A stretch of 64,000 bases of DNA, from contig CAVQVT010000006.1 in NCBI GenBank assembly GCA_963717255.1, positions 248,001 through 312,000 on the forward strand, in the 5' to 3' direction. Below the pieces are notes generated by a model that was not told the origin of the DNA, did not search any database, and was given only the letters and a program-made list of their open reading frames with translations. A program made the translations under genes and the position numbers. Position 1 is the stretch's first letter. Every line of letters starts with the position of its first letter. This DNA comes from CAIYQJ01 sp963717255. GTDB taxonomy: Bacteria > Chloroflexota > Limnocylindria > Limnocylindrales > CSP1-4. Shown in pieces: positions 27,501-34,211 of this stretch.

Positions 27501-28490
27501 ACCCCCTACACGCTCACCGTGGCCGACATGTTCGCGGCGATGCCGTACGAGAACTCGCTGGTCGTCATGAGCATGAACGGGCCACAGATCAAGAAGGTGC
27601 TCGAGCGGGCGTACCGCAACTACTACTACTACAAGTACGTGCCCAGCTACGGCGGGTACTCGTACTACACGACGTGCATGATCGACACGAACGCGGTCGG
27701 GAAGATCACGTACAACGACATCTACCCGGCGCCGTACGACCCGAACAGGAGCTACGTCGCCTCGCTCACCATCAACGGCGTCCCCGTGGACTTCAAGGAC
27801 GCCGCCACGTACTACAAGGTCTCGACGGTCAACTACCTGGCCGCCGGCTCCTGCAACTTCAACGACGGCGGCGTGAGCCTGTGGCCGCTCGACCAGATCG
27901 TCAACGACACGCAGTACTACGTCCGCGACGCGGTCATCGACTACGTCACGGCCATGGGCGTCGTGTCGCCCGCGATCGAGGGCAGGCTCGCGTTCCTCAA
28001 CCTTCCCGCGCCCACGATCGCCACCGTCTCGCCCACCCAGGGGCCGGCCGGCACGGTCGTGACGATCACCGGGACCGGTTTCGACTACGTGCAGAGCGTG
28101 ACGGTCGGCGGGCGCCCTGTGCAGTTCACCGTGGTGAACCCGACGACCATCACGTTCCTGATGCCCGCCGAAGGCCTCTCCGGCAGGGTCGTCGTCACCA
28201 CGCTGGGCGGCACGGCGACGAGCACGGTGTCCTTCACGGTCGCCCTGACACCGGTGATCACGAGCTTCAGCCCGGGGGCCGGCAAGGTCGGCTCGACGGT
28301 CACGATCTTCGGTAACAACCTCGCCTACGCGAGGCAGGTGACCGTCGGCGGCAAGCCTGCGATCTTCAGGGTCGTCAGCTCGGCGATGGTCACCGCGACC
28401 GTCCCGTCGGGCGCGGTGACCGGGAAGATCACCGTGACCACGCCGTACGGCACGGCCACCAGCGTCAAGTCCTTCTACGTCATCCCCTGA
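24531..28490 (+). CDS. Secreted double 5'-nucleotidase/metallophosphatase with two IPT domains
   Basis: A 1319-residue exported protein. The start is GTG at 24531 with TGGAGG 8 bases upstream, and a signal peptide of about 28 residues follows. There are two complete UshA-like modules. The first metallophosphatase part begins with TILHTNDFHGQLE (about 35) with FGNHEFDWG and IGGHSHTN; its 5'-nucleotidase C-terminal part has NGNVDNMMGTFIDDAI (about 365). The second begins with TILHHNDSHGNL (about 600) with LGNHEFNFG and VGAHSHTN, then ANLQADASVYELNAHG (about 945). Two IPT/TIG Ig-like folds end the protein (about 1160-1235 and 1240-1319). It probably hydrolyses extracellular nucleotides to recover phosphate or nucleosides. 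A strong terminator follows. Confidence 0.92.
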   Translation: MRRARSLVLLAVVPLLASLLAAPAAAAPAAPVTFTILHTNDFHGQLEASGSNPGAAKLATVINGIRTTNTGLGQATLLVDGGDEMQGSLLSNLGDGTATGKGAPTIGTFNAMGYDVATFGNHEFDWGQPNLQNRTNEATYPFVTANIVVNDTGDCATAGWTKPAFADDPYTIKTIGTAPNQVKVAFIGVTTTETPTITVATSTAGLCFKDPADSIVHHYGAMKAAGADVVVVVSHLGFSDGGYGYGIPVYGDGSLATKLNAAGAHADLIIGGHSHTNMAPPATVVGGTTIVHAYYNGRNLGRADVTVSTTGAVSVAWSRQAGADITGAAADPTIAGVISGYATNPAYLALVNQPIGYSQVDLPRGDGVTGNGNVDNMMGTFIDDAIYKYLNTDGVPANDVDLFFNNAGGIRADWCWNGTTWVNTGCAAGVHAAGLLTYGNMFTVLPFGNATVVGDMTGARILEVLNYGPNVAGVIQPAGLKYRYFKYTDASPGPQPWAWGAYDVTVYNKATNAWEPLDLKKTYRVGTNEFLAPAGGDGYGGFKYMTNISYWGDMLNAVNAYVSANHGTPATAYKGPNGDGTLDGRILRDGSNAGGSIVPVTILHHNDSHGNLAKGSFVGYTQLATLIKQEKLHNPTRTILLSGGDSIQGDAMSYYFKSAPLGYAADGTPLPAGLQMQPLIKLFNAMGYAGMTLGNHEFNFGSDIFKAIFGQATFPILGANVSDTGAYGLSVAQGGQGVKPYVEEVVGAEGIKVAILGITNHRVPNYELPSNIVGLTFGDPIAKAQELAAIEAPVTDAVVALTHIGFTENPSSVEIDSNVDTNLAAMTNGIDAIVGAHSHTNPATGFGEYKYLPTIVSAPNGAPVVISQAYRYNNTLGEIVLGMRAKAGGGYEVVSNTGRYLSVAMGTLEDPATKAIIDPYVAALNAYNSKVLGQTTVPIDTMAAFTQETNGANLQADASVYELNAHGIQPDVHLSGAMTNKLIATTATPATPYTLTVADMFAAMPYENSLVVMSMNGPQIKKVLERAYRNYYYYKYVPSYGGYSYYTTCMIDTNAVGKITYNDIYPAPYDPNRSYVASLTINGVPVDFKDAATYYKVSTVNYLAAGSCNFNDGGVSLWPLDQIVNDTQYYVRDAVIDYVTAMGVVSPAIEGRLAFLNLPAPTIATVSPTQGPAGTVVTITGTGFDYVQSVTVGGRPVQFTVVNPTTITFLMPAEGLSGRVVVTTLGGTATSTVSFTVALTPVITSFSPGAGKVGSTVTIFGNNLAYARQVTVGGKPAIFRVVSSAMVTATVPSGAVTGKITVTTPYGTATSVKSFYVIP

Positions 28491-28506
28491 CATCACGGGA
28501 ACGACG

Positions 28507-28539
28507 GAGCCCCCGGGCGGCACGGCCGCCCGGGGGCTC
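28507..28539 (+). terminator. Rho-independent-like terminator after the nucleotidase gene
   Basis: Perfect 15-bp arms (28507-28521 and 28525-28539) around an ACG loop, followed by TTCTTCGTCT, 17 bases after the stop. Confidence 0.85.
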
Positions 28540-28757
28540 TTCTTCGTCTCGGGTCGCGGGTGGCGGCGTCCTCAGCCGGGGAACGCGGCCGCGAGGGACC
28601 CGGACGTGGGCCGACCCGGGGATCCTCCGGCTTGGGACCCTCAACCGCGAGATCCCTCTTGACGCCGCCGCGCCGGCCCCCCAGTGTCCACAGATCCTCG
28701 GGACGCGAGGACGGGCCGCGATCGACGGCCGCGGCGTCCCGGTGGGGGAGGAAGCCG

Positions 28758-29381
28758 ATGCCAGCGTTCCGTCCACGCATCCGCGCGCTCGCCGTGGGGG
28801 TCGGCGCGTTCGCACTCGTCGCCGTCGGGGTGGGCGGCACCGTCGCCGCGAGCAACCCGGCGACCCTCTACGCGTGCTACGACGCCTACGGCAACGTCCG
28901 CATGGGCGACACCGCCCAGTGCAAGCTCCCGGGAGGCGGCCGGGTCGTCTCCTGGTCCACCGCCGGTACCCCAGGGCCGACCGGGCCGACGGGACCCACC
29001 GGCCCGGCGGGGCCCCAGGGCCAACCGGGGCCGCAGTATGTGATCAACGCAGTGGTCAACGCTAATGGGACCCTTCTGGTCAGCACGGTGCCGAGCGGCA
29101 CGTCACTGGCGGTCACCCGAAGCGGGGCGGGAGACTACCTCGTGACCATCTCGGGCATGGGGAACTCCTGCCCCGTCCCGACCGCCAACGCATTCGCCCC
29201 GACCTTCATGTTCCTCGGCGGAGGCTCCTGCGGCGGCGGCGCGATAACGACGACGCTGGAGACGGGTGACGGCCTCGACCACCCGTTCGCACTGCTGGCC
29301 GTGGGTTCCGGACCGGCACCAGCTGCCACCATCAATTCGTTCGGCGTCAACGACGTGTCGCTGCCGACCAGCGGCCGCTAG
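28758..29381 (+). CDS. Secreted protein with short collagen-like (Gly-Pro-X) stretch, copy 1
   Basis: A 207-residue protein with a signal peptide (about 1-34) cut after VAAS. A small N-terminal domain follows with YACYDAYGNVRMGDTAQCKL and GGGRVVSWSTAG. Then comes a run of Gly-Pro-Thr/Ala/Gln triplets (about 75-95) and a C-terminal beta-rich domain of about 110 residues with an SCGGG pair. The layout resembles bacterial BclA-like collagen-repeat surface proteins with a globular trimer-forming C-terminus. ATG at 28758 follows GGAGGAAG. A paralogue of the same layout lies 2 kb downstream. The function is unknown; a surface or exopolymer protein is likely. Confidence 0.78.
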   Translation: MPAFRPRIRALAVGVGAFALVAVGVGGTVAASNPATLYACYDAYGNVRMGDTAQCKLPGGGRVVSWSTAGTPGPTGPTGPTGPAGPQGQPGPQYVINAVVNANGTLLVSTVPSGTSLAVTRSGAGDYLVTISGMGNSCPVPTANAFAPTFMFLGGGSCGGGAITTTLETGDGLDHPFALLAVGSGPAPAATINSFGVNDVSLPTSGR

Positions 29382-29387
29382 GACGGA

Positions 29388-29429
29388 GAGCGGCCCCGGG
29401 ACCCCCCACGACGGGGACCGGGGCCGCTC
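29388..29429 (+). terminator. Terminator after the first collagen-like gene
   Basis: Perfect 12-bp arms (29388-29399 and 29418-29429), an 18-base loop with a secondary CCCC/GGGG pairing, then TCTTCGT. Confidence 0.8.
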
Positions 29430-29455
29430 TTCGTCCTGGGCCGTCCACGACCGGC

Positions 29456-29548
29456 TCAGGGCCGTTCGGGCGGCTCTCCCCGGTCGGCGACGAGGTCACG
29501 GCGGAGCACGTAGACCGCCTGGGCCGTCCTCGCGAACGCTCGGGAGGG
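29456..29548 (-). pseudogene. Possible gene relic (short C-terminal fragment)
   Basis: On the minus strand an open stretch reads FARTAQAVYVLRRDLVADRG and ends at a stop (29456-29458), without a usable start. It resembles the RTIAQSFLLCVPLQ stretch near 34518, and both lie just after a copy of the same hairpin repeat. It is either a relic or a very small unrecognised protein. The rest of the 29430-29645 interval holds only the hairpin repeat. Confidence 0.25.
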
Positions 29549-29569
29549 GCCGCGGGGTACGGGCGGGGA

Positions 29570-29615
29570 TACGCCCCGGAATCAGGGAGGCCCTCCCGTC
29601 GCCCGGGGGGCCTCC
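29570..29615. repeat. Terminator-like hairpin repeat, copy 1
   Basis: Starts with TACGCCCCGGAATC and contains GGAGGCC...GGCCTCC arms (29586-29592, 29609-29615). A second copy is at 34609-34653. The loop sequences differ while the arms pair in both. Confidence 0.55.
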
Positions 29616-29645
29616 TTCGGCCCGGAGTCGGGGCGCGACGGGAGG

Positions 29646-29906
29646 CTACGGGTCGCCGATGACCTGGGGATCGTCGGGCGGCTCAGGCTCGGCGGCGACC
29701 GTTTCGCGGCGGGCGGCCTCGCGACCGTGCGTGTAGCCGACCCCGTACACCTGCTCGTACCACACGACGGCGATGACGACAGTGCCGATGAGGACGATCC
29801 AGAAGACCGGCAGGCCCTGCTGGGAGAGCCCCTGCGCGATGAGCGCGAAGCCGATGGCCAGAAGGCCTGCCATCAGGAACGGCCGTTGTTCGTAGTGTGC
29901 GAGCAC
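29646..29906 (-). CDS. Small two-span membrane protein, unknown
   Basis: An 86-residue protein with two hydrophobic helices (about 10-28 and 33-49) and a polar, acidic C-terminal tail. GTG at 29906 is supported by a strong GGAGGGGG site 8 bases upstream. I recognise no family. A partial copy of the leader-like repeat found before other minus-strand genes in this island lies 45-95 bases upstream, which groups it with them. Downstream lies a hairpin repeat that could end its transcript. Confidence 0.6.
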   Translation of the reverse strand: MLAHYEQRPFLMAGLLAIGFALIAQGLSQQGLPVFWIVLIGTVVIAVVWYEQVYGVGYTHGREAARRETVAAEPEPPDDPQVIGDP

Positions 29907-29949
29907 TCGTGCACCCCCTCCGATACAGGATAGGGCGCGCGGGCCGGCC

Positions 29950-30000
29950 CGGGCGCCCTCGGTGGAGGCGGCCGGCTCTGTCCTCTGGGGCGTCGGGATC
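29950..30000 (-). repeat. Leader-like repeat, partial copy F
   Basis: Contains the distal block of the repeat (plus strand CCCTCGGTGGAGGCGGCCGG, then CTCTG, TGGGGCG and GGGATCGTC), matching copy C. It lies upstream of the minus-strand gene starting at 29906. The 30001-30170 interval beyond it shows nothing else recognisable. Confidence 0.5.
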
Positions 30001-30170
30001 GTCGCGGACGCGCGGAGCGGGGGCGCCGGGGCGGAGGCTACAGGAGCCCGATCACGGCCGAAGCACCGGAAAGGGGCCTGCGAAGCCGGCGAAGCTCATG
30101 CTGATGCCGGCGATCGCGAAACCTCATCGAGCGACCCGATCCCCGGCCCCGCTGGTCCAGCGTCACCGAG

Positions 30171-30434
30171 TCACGCATCGTGCGCGGCCTCCGGCCCAGG
30201 AGGCGGTAGCGGTTCCCCCGCAGAGGTGGGCCTCTGCTCGTCCAGGAGGGCGAGGATGCGTTCGGTGTTCGCTCGGATCGCCGTGACGTTCGTGAAGATC
30301 CACTTCGGCGGGGCCGTGTCAGGCATCGCGGCGATCCGCTCTGCGAAGTCCGTCTTGCCGACCCTGGACGCAAGCGCATTCGCGAGGAGCGCCCCGCCGG
30401 CGACCGTGGCAACGATGAGGAACGCCTTCTTCAT
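30171..30434 (-). CDS. Small membrane-anchored protein, unknown
   Basis: An 87-residue protein starting MKKAFLIVATVAGGALL, giving one N-terminal transmembrane anchor or uncleaved signal, then a soluble part with an amphipathic helix (TNVTAIRANTERILALLDEQ) and a Pro-rich end. ATG at 30434 is supported by GAGGAGG 6 bases upstream; the longer open frame upstream is the leader repeat. No family is recognised. A full copy of the repeat precedes it. It may belong to the same system as the anchored enzymes at 32.5-34.2 kb. Confidence 0.65.
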   Translation of the reverse strand: MKKAFLIVATVAGGALLANALASRVGKTDFAERIAAMPDTAPPKWIFTNVTAIRANTERILALLDEQRPTSAGEPLPPPGPEAAHDA

Positions 30435-30532
30435 GTGAGCCTCCTCGGGCCAACGCGGCTTCGACCGCGTCCCGATCGGTCTACGAAGTCTCTGCCGAGG
30501 CGACAGGCCATCGACGCGATGCTGGGCGACAT

Positions 30533-30806
30533 CTCCGGGACGCCATCTGCGGGTCGGTCTCGCCTGTGGCTCGGCGCGGTCCCGGCGGCCGGTGCGTGGG
30601 CCGCGCGTCGAAGCCTCCCACGCAGGGCCGATGCTGGCCTCGGGGACATGGACGCACCAGAGCCGGAGGTCGTCGCGGACGGCCACGGGACGCGGACGCC
30701 CCGGTCGCCCGTGGTGGAGCTGGTCGGCCGTCGCCGAGATCGTCCCCCGGCCCGGAGCCGGGGCGCGGTGACGGACTGGGCGAGGCGGATCACCTGCTGA
30801 TCACCC
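30533..30806 (-). repeat. Leader-like repeat, most complete copy A
   Basis: About 275 bases in the 488-base gap upstream of the small anchored gene at 30434. On the minus strand the order is two GGTGATC direct repeats (near 30786-30806), a CCCCGGCTCCG block, a block ending in CCAGCTCC and GGGCGACC, then GCGGCC-N8-GGCCGC. The core 30566-30590 is identical over 25 bases to copies at 32355 and 34244. The rest of the gap has no gene. Confidence 0.65.
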
Positions 30807-30922
30807 GGCATTCACCCTGGCCGACCGATGCGCGCCGAACGGCCCGTGACGCGGGCACAGGCCGGGGGTAGCGTCGCCTCATCGTGGTCCTCTGAGGCCG
30901 CGACTCCACGGAGGGGACAACC

Positions 30923-31549
30923 ATGGGCCTGTTCCGTCCTCGGGTCGTCGCGGTCGCCGCGCTGGCTGGCCTGCTTGCCTTCAACGGAGTCGCGACCCTG
31001 CACGCGGCGGCGACGGCTCCGACCATCAAGGCGTGCGTGAAGTCGTCCGGCCCCCAGAAGGGTTTGATGCGCCACCTCGCGAGCGGCTCCTGCGCGAGCG
31101 GCGAGAAGCTCCTGACGTGGAACGTCACGGGTCCGGCTGGGCCGGCGGGGCCGGCTGGTCCCGCACCGTCAGACGGGGCGGCCGCTCCGACCCTGTACTC
31201 GGATGGATGGCAGACGGGTTCCATCGCGGTCGGGACCGCGGGCACAACCTTCACGCTCGCGTCGCTCCCGGTCCCGGCTGGGACCTACGACACCCGTATC
31301 ACCGGCTCCGTCACCTCGTCGGGAGGTGGGACGGAGAAGAACCCGTCCTGGGCGACGGTCTCCTGCCGGCTCCGTGCTCTGGAGACCAGCTTCGACTGGT
31401 ACGGACCCAGTAGCGAGCGCCGCGACATCGCGCTCGAGGACCTCGTGACCTTCCCGCAATCGGCGACGATCGAGTTCAGGTGCATCTCCAACGGGACACC
31501 GCTGACCAGCAGGCTCTTGCTCGTCGCGATGCCTGTGAGCGTGAAGTAG
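30923..31549 (+). CDS. Secreted protein with short collagen-like stretch, copy 2
   Basis: A 208-residue exported protein. The signal peptide runs to about ATLHAAA, then comes a small domain with KACVKSSGPQKGLMRHLASG and GEKLLTWNV, a short GPAGPAGPAGP stretch (about 73-84), and a 120-residue C-terminal domain with two Cys (SCRLRA; FRCIS) that may form a disulphide. ATG at 30923 follows GAGGGGAC. The layout matches the gene at 28758 though the C-terminal domains differ, so the pair may be paralogues with exchanged tips. Function unknown; a surface role is inferred. Confidence 0.78.
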   Translation: MGLFRPRVVAVAALAGLLAFNGVATLHAAATAPTIKACVKSSGPQKGLMRHLASGSCASGEKLLTWNVTGPAGPAGPAGPAPSDGAAAPTLYSDGWQTGSIAVGTAGTTFTLASLPVPAGTYDTRITGSVTSSGGGTEKNPSWATVSCRLRALETSFDWYGPSSERRDIALEDLVTFPQSATIEFRCISNGTPLTSRLLLVAMPVSVK

Positions 31550-31630
31550 CCGACTCGGGGAACAGGGACGCCGCCTCGGGAAGACTGGACCGCGGGGAGG
31601 CGCCGGCCCGGGGGGCCAGGAGACACCGAG

Positions 31631-31760
31631 TCAGCGGAGCTTGTTCACGTCGCGGACTACGGCCCCGGTCCGCCAGAAGGTGCAGACGCAGACCTGACCG
31701 GTGGGGAACGAGGGCGTGGCCCCGTGCCGATCCGGTCGCCGATGACGACGTGCGCCCCCC
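31631..31760 (-). pseudogene. Broken small gene after a leader-repeat copy
   Basis: On the minus strand one frame gives VVIGDRIGTG and, after a one-base shift, TPSFPTGQVCVCTFWRTGAV and RDVNKLR before a stop at 31631-31633. The C-terminus looks protein-like but has no intact start. It directly follows a partial leader repeat, as the intact small genes do. Probably a decayed member of the island. The 31550-31630 stretch holds nothing visible. Confidence 0.3.
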
Positions 31761-31865
31761 GTCGCCCTCGTTGGAGCTGGCCGGCTGCCCCTCGCCCGAG
31801 TCGTCCCCTCAGCGCGGAGCCGGGGCGCGCCCTCACGGTGTCAGGTGGCGATCACCTGCGGATCA
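31752..31865 (-). repeat. Leader-like repeat, partial copy D
   Basis: Carries the distal half of the repeat: the paired GGTGATC motifs on the minus strand (31844-31865), the CCCCGGCTCCG block and the CCAGCTCC block. It overlaps the last codons of the gene ending at 31863 and leads into the relic at 31631-31760. Confidence 0.5.
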
Positions 31866-32330
31866 CCTGTCGAAGACCGTGATCTGACCCGCGGTGATGG
31901 GGAGGCTGCCCGGGACGCCGAAGCCGGTGGTGTCACAGTGCGGACGACCGGTTCCGATGATGATCCCGTCAGGCCCATCGCTGACCATCACCGTGAAGAA
32001 GCTCTCGGGGGAGCCTGGGTCGGCTCCGGCCATCAGGCCGCCGAGGACACCGACGTTCCCGCTGACCCAGCCGCAGCTGATTTGGCCGGCGACGAGCACG
32101 CCCGTGCGGTCGATGAGGTTCGAGTTGAACCACCCGGCCGCCTGTCCGTTCGAGATGACGACGGCATTGAACCTGAAGAAGATGCTGCCACGCCACCCGC
32201 GCCCCAGCATCCCGCTGTGGCGCCACACGCTCTCCGACGTCCTGTCTGCACCCGTCGCACCAGCGACTCCGACCGGGCCGACCGTGAGGATCACCGCGGC
32301 CGCCAGCGACAGCCAGAGCTTCCGGTTCAC
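31863..32330 (-). CDS. Secreted protein of unknown function
   Basis: A 155-residue protein with a signal peptide (about 1-26, ending GVAGATGA). The mature part is Gly-rich and beta-prone: FFRFNAVVISNGQAAGWFN, LVAGQISCGWVSGNVGVLGG and MVSDGPDGIIIGTGRPHCD, with two Cys likely bonded. The pattern faintly recalls repeats of the post-COAP type in Chloroflexota exported proteins, but I do not assign a family. GTG at 32330 has a GGGGG site 7-12 bases upstream, in the same GGGGGTGC context as the 29906 gene. A leader-repeat copy lies only 25 bases upstream. Confidence 0.65.
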   Translation of the reverse strand: MNRKLWLSLAAAVILTVGPVGVAGATGADRTSESVWRHSGMLGRGWRGSIFFRFNAVVISNGQAAGWFNSNLIDRTGVLVAGQISCGWVSGNVGVLGGLMAGADPGSPESFFTVMVSDGPDGIIIGTGRPHCDTTGFGVPGSLPITAGQITVFDR

Positions 32331-32354
32331 GGAGCACCCCCTTCTTCGATGCCA

Positions 32355-32480
32355 GTGGCTCGGCGCGGTCCCGGCGGCCGGGACATGGGCCGCGCGTCCA
32401 AGCCTCCCGCTGGTGAGTGACGATGCGCGGGGCCGACGTGGGCGCGCCAGAGCCGGAGGTCGTCGCGAACACCCCGAGCA
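32355..32480 (-). repeat. Leader-like repeat, copy B
   Basis: Holds the proximal half: the identical 25-base core (32355-32379), the GCGGCC-N8-GGCCGC hairpin, and the CAGAGCCGGAGGTCGTCGCG block shared with copy A. It lies directly upstream of the secreted-protein gene at 32330 and downstream of the methyltransferase gene. Confidence 0.6.
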
Positions 32481-32535
32481 CTTCCCGTCGGGCTCGCACC
32501 TCTGTTGGTCGTGCCGAGTCTGGAGCCTTCCCCCG

Positions 32536-33303
32536 TCACGATGCGGCCGGCTTGCGGCAGCTCAGGACCAGCGCGGCCTCGTACAGAGGTCGGAGGCTCC
32601 CGTAGCGAACGGTCACGTCCGTGAACCCGGCGTCCTCGAACAGCCGCCGGTGGCCGGCCTCGTCGTACCAGCGGACTCTCGTACCCGGTCGAGTAGGTGT
32701 TCCTTGGGTAGTCGACCCGGACTGCCCCGGCGACCGCCGGGGGTCGGGATCCGAGAACACGAGGCGTCCGCCCGGGCGCAGCACCCGGAACGCCTCGTCG
32801 TGCTTGATCGGCGCGTTGAGGGCCGTCACCGCGGAGAACTCGCCGTCCTCGAAGGGCAGCTCGGCGGCGCTGCAGGTCACCAGCTGGGCCGTCCCGGCGG
32901 CGATCCGGTCCGCGAGCCGCCGCTCGGCCTCTCGCAGCATGACCCGGGAGAGATCGAGGCCGACGACCCGGCGCACGTGCTGGGCCTTCGCCGCCAGGAA
33001 CGCACCGGGCCCGCAGCCGATGTCGAGCAGCTCGTCATCGGGCTGGAGGTCGAGCATCTCGGCGACGGTCTCGTACAGGCCCGCCTCCATCCTCGGCATG
33101 GCCTTCGCCATCACCCACCCCACAGGCCCGTTGTTCCAGAAGGCGTACTCCCCACCGGGCGCAGCCACCGTGAAGATCGCGTCATCGTCGGGCGGCAGGG
33201 CCTCCGATCGGCGCCCCCCGAGCCGGCCGCGGAGGATGGCGCCGCCGGCGATGGTGGCCGTGGCCCCGCCGGCGACGAGGGCGAGCTTGGTGCGGCGACG
33301 CAT
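32536..33303 (-). CDS. Membrane-anchored SAM-dependent methyltransferase
   Basis: A 255-residue class I methyltransferase. An N-terminal anchor (about 5-27, KLALVAGGATATIAGGAI) precedes the Rossmann domain with LLDIGCGPGAFLAAKA (motif I), GLDLSRVMLREAERRL (motif II) and LRPGGRLVFSDPDPR. The anchor closely resembles that of the next gene. The segment between PGQSG and RWYDEAGH may hold two compensating one-base errors (near 32717 and 32673): the shifted frame reads VDYPRNTYSTGYES, which looks more protein-like. The substrate is unknown; small molecules or lipids near the membrane are plausible. Confidence 0.8.
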   Translation of the reverse strand: MRRRTKLALVAGGATATIAGGAILRGRLGGRRSEALPPDDDAIFTVAAPGGEYAFWNNGPVGWVMAKAMPRMEAGLYETVAEMLDLQPDDELLDIGCGPGAFLAAKAQHVRRVVGLDLSRVMLREAERRLADRIAAGTAQLVTCSAAELPFEDGEFSAVTALNAPIKHDEAFRVLRPGGRLVFSDPDPRRSPGQSGSTTQGTPTRPGTRVRWYDEAGHRRLFEDAGFTDVTVRYGSLRPLYEAALVLSCRKPAAS

Positions 33304-33370
33304 GACGCGAACCTCCTCGTTGCAGCTTCAGTCGCGCCGAAAGTCGTCTCTTCCGGCGGCGGCGATCCAG

Positions 33371-34201
33371 TCAGACCTGCAGGAACTCCGGCTCGACCTG
33401 CACGGGCTTCCCCCGGCTCATCCGGAAGTCGCACTTCTGCCCGCCCTGGGCGAGGGTCTCGGTCCGGTCGAGCCTCAGGTGCATCGCGGCGAACTGGGGA
33501 TAGTCGCTCCAACAGAGGTACTGGGCGAGCTCGGGGGCACCTTCGCGGTCGAGGTACTTCACGGCCCCGCACTCGGTGCAGTCCAGACCGAACGCGAAGC
33601 CCTGTCCGTTGCCTTCGACGACCTCGTACACCCAGTCATCCGGGTAGCGGCGTCCCTGGCTGGTGGCAGCAACGCGTCTCCACACGTTCATACCCTTCTG
33701 AGTGAGGACGAGTCGGCCCTGCAAGCGCATCCGCCAGCGCGTGGGGACAGTCTCGAGGAAGCTCACTTCCCCGAGGTGGATGAGACGGGCAGCCCCCTCG
33801 ACCGATGCCCCACGCGCTCGGAGCGCCCGGTACATCGCCAGCTTGGTCGCGACCTTACAGAGGACCTTCGTGAATGGGTTCTCGCCACCACCGATGTACG
33901 GGATGTCCGGCAGCTGGGCCTCGAAGCGCTGGATCGCGTCCTTGACGATCGCCTCCCCCTCCTCCTTGCCGTAGGCCGCGGCGAGGGGCTTCCTGAATGG
34001 CCGGAGGAAGGACCGCACCTGCCGCATGATCTTGGGCTTGTGCTCGAGGTACCAGTTCTCGGCTTCCATGGTCCGACCCTCCGGGTTCGACACATCGTGG
34101 TCCGGTCGGTGGTTGCGGAGGCGGCCGCCAACGATGGCGCCACCTGCCGCGGCCGCCGCGGCGCCGCCGGCGACCAGGGCGACCGTCGTGCGGTGGCGCA
34201 T
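33371..34201 (-). CDS. Membrane-anchored L-2-amino-thiazoline-4-carboxylate hydrolase family protein
   Basis: A 276-residue protein. The N-terminal anchor MRHRTTVALVAGGAAAAAAG is nearly the same as in the methyltransferase. The body has the ATC_hydrolase-family features near the C-terminus: CTECGAVKYL, YLCWSDYPQFAAMHL and GGQKCDFRMSRG. The founding enzyme opens the thiazoline ring on the way to L-cysteine, but most members are uncharacterised. It sits 67 bases upstream of the methyltransferase on the same strand, so the two may be one transcript. A leader-repeat copy precedes it by about 43 bases. Confidence 0.75.
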   Translation of the reverse strand: MRHRTTVALVAGGAAAAAAGGAIVGGRLRNHRPDHDVSNPEGRTMEAENWYLEHKPKIMRQVRSFLRPFRKPLAAAYGKEEGEAIVKDAIQRFEAQLPDIPYIGGGENPFTKVLCKVATKLAMYRALRARGASVEGAARLIHLGEVSFLETVPTRWRMRLQGRLVLTQKGMNVWRRVAATSQGRRYPDDWVYEVVEGNGQGFAFGLDCTECGAVKYLDREGAPELAQYLCWSDYPQFAAMHLRLDRTETLAQGGQKCDFRMSRGKPVQVEPEFLQV

Positions 34202-34211
34202 GCCGATAGCC

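Noticed and set aside
24582..28523. 1313-residue open frame opposite the double nucleotidase
   Set aside because: Mirror of a real gene with complete domains; composition is dominated by Arg, Val and Asp as expected from reversed GC3 bias.
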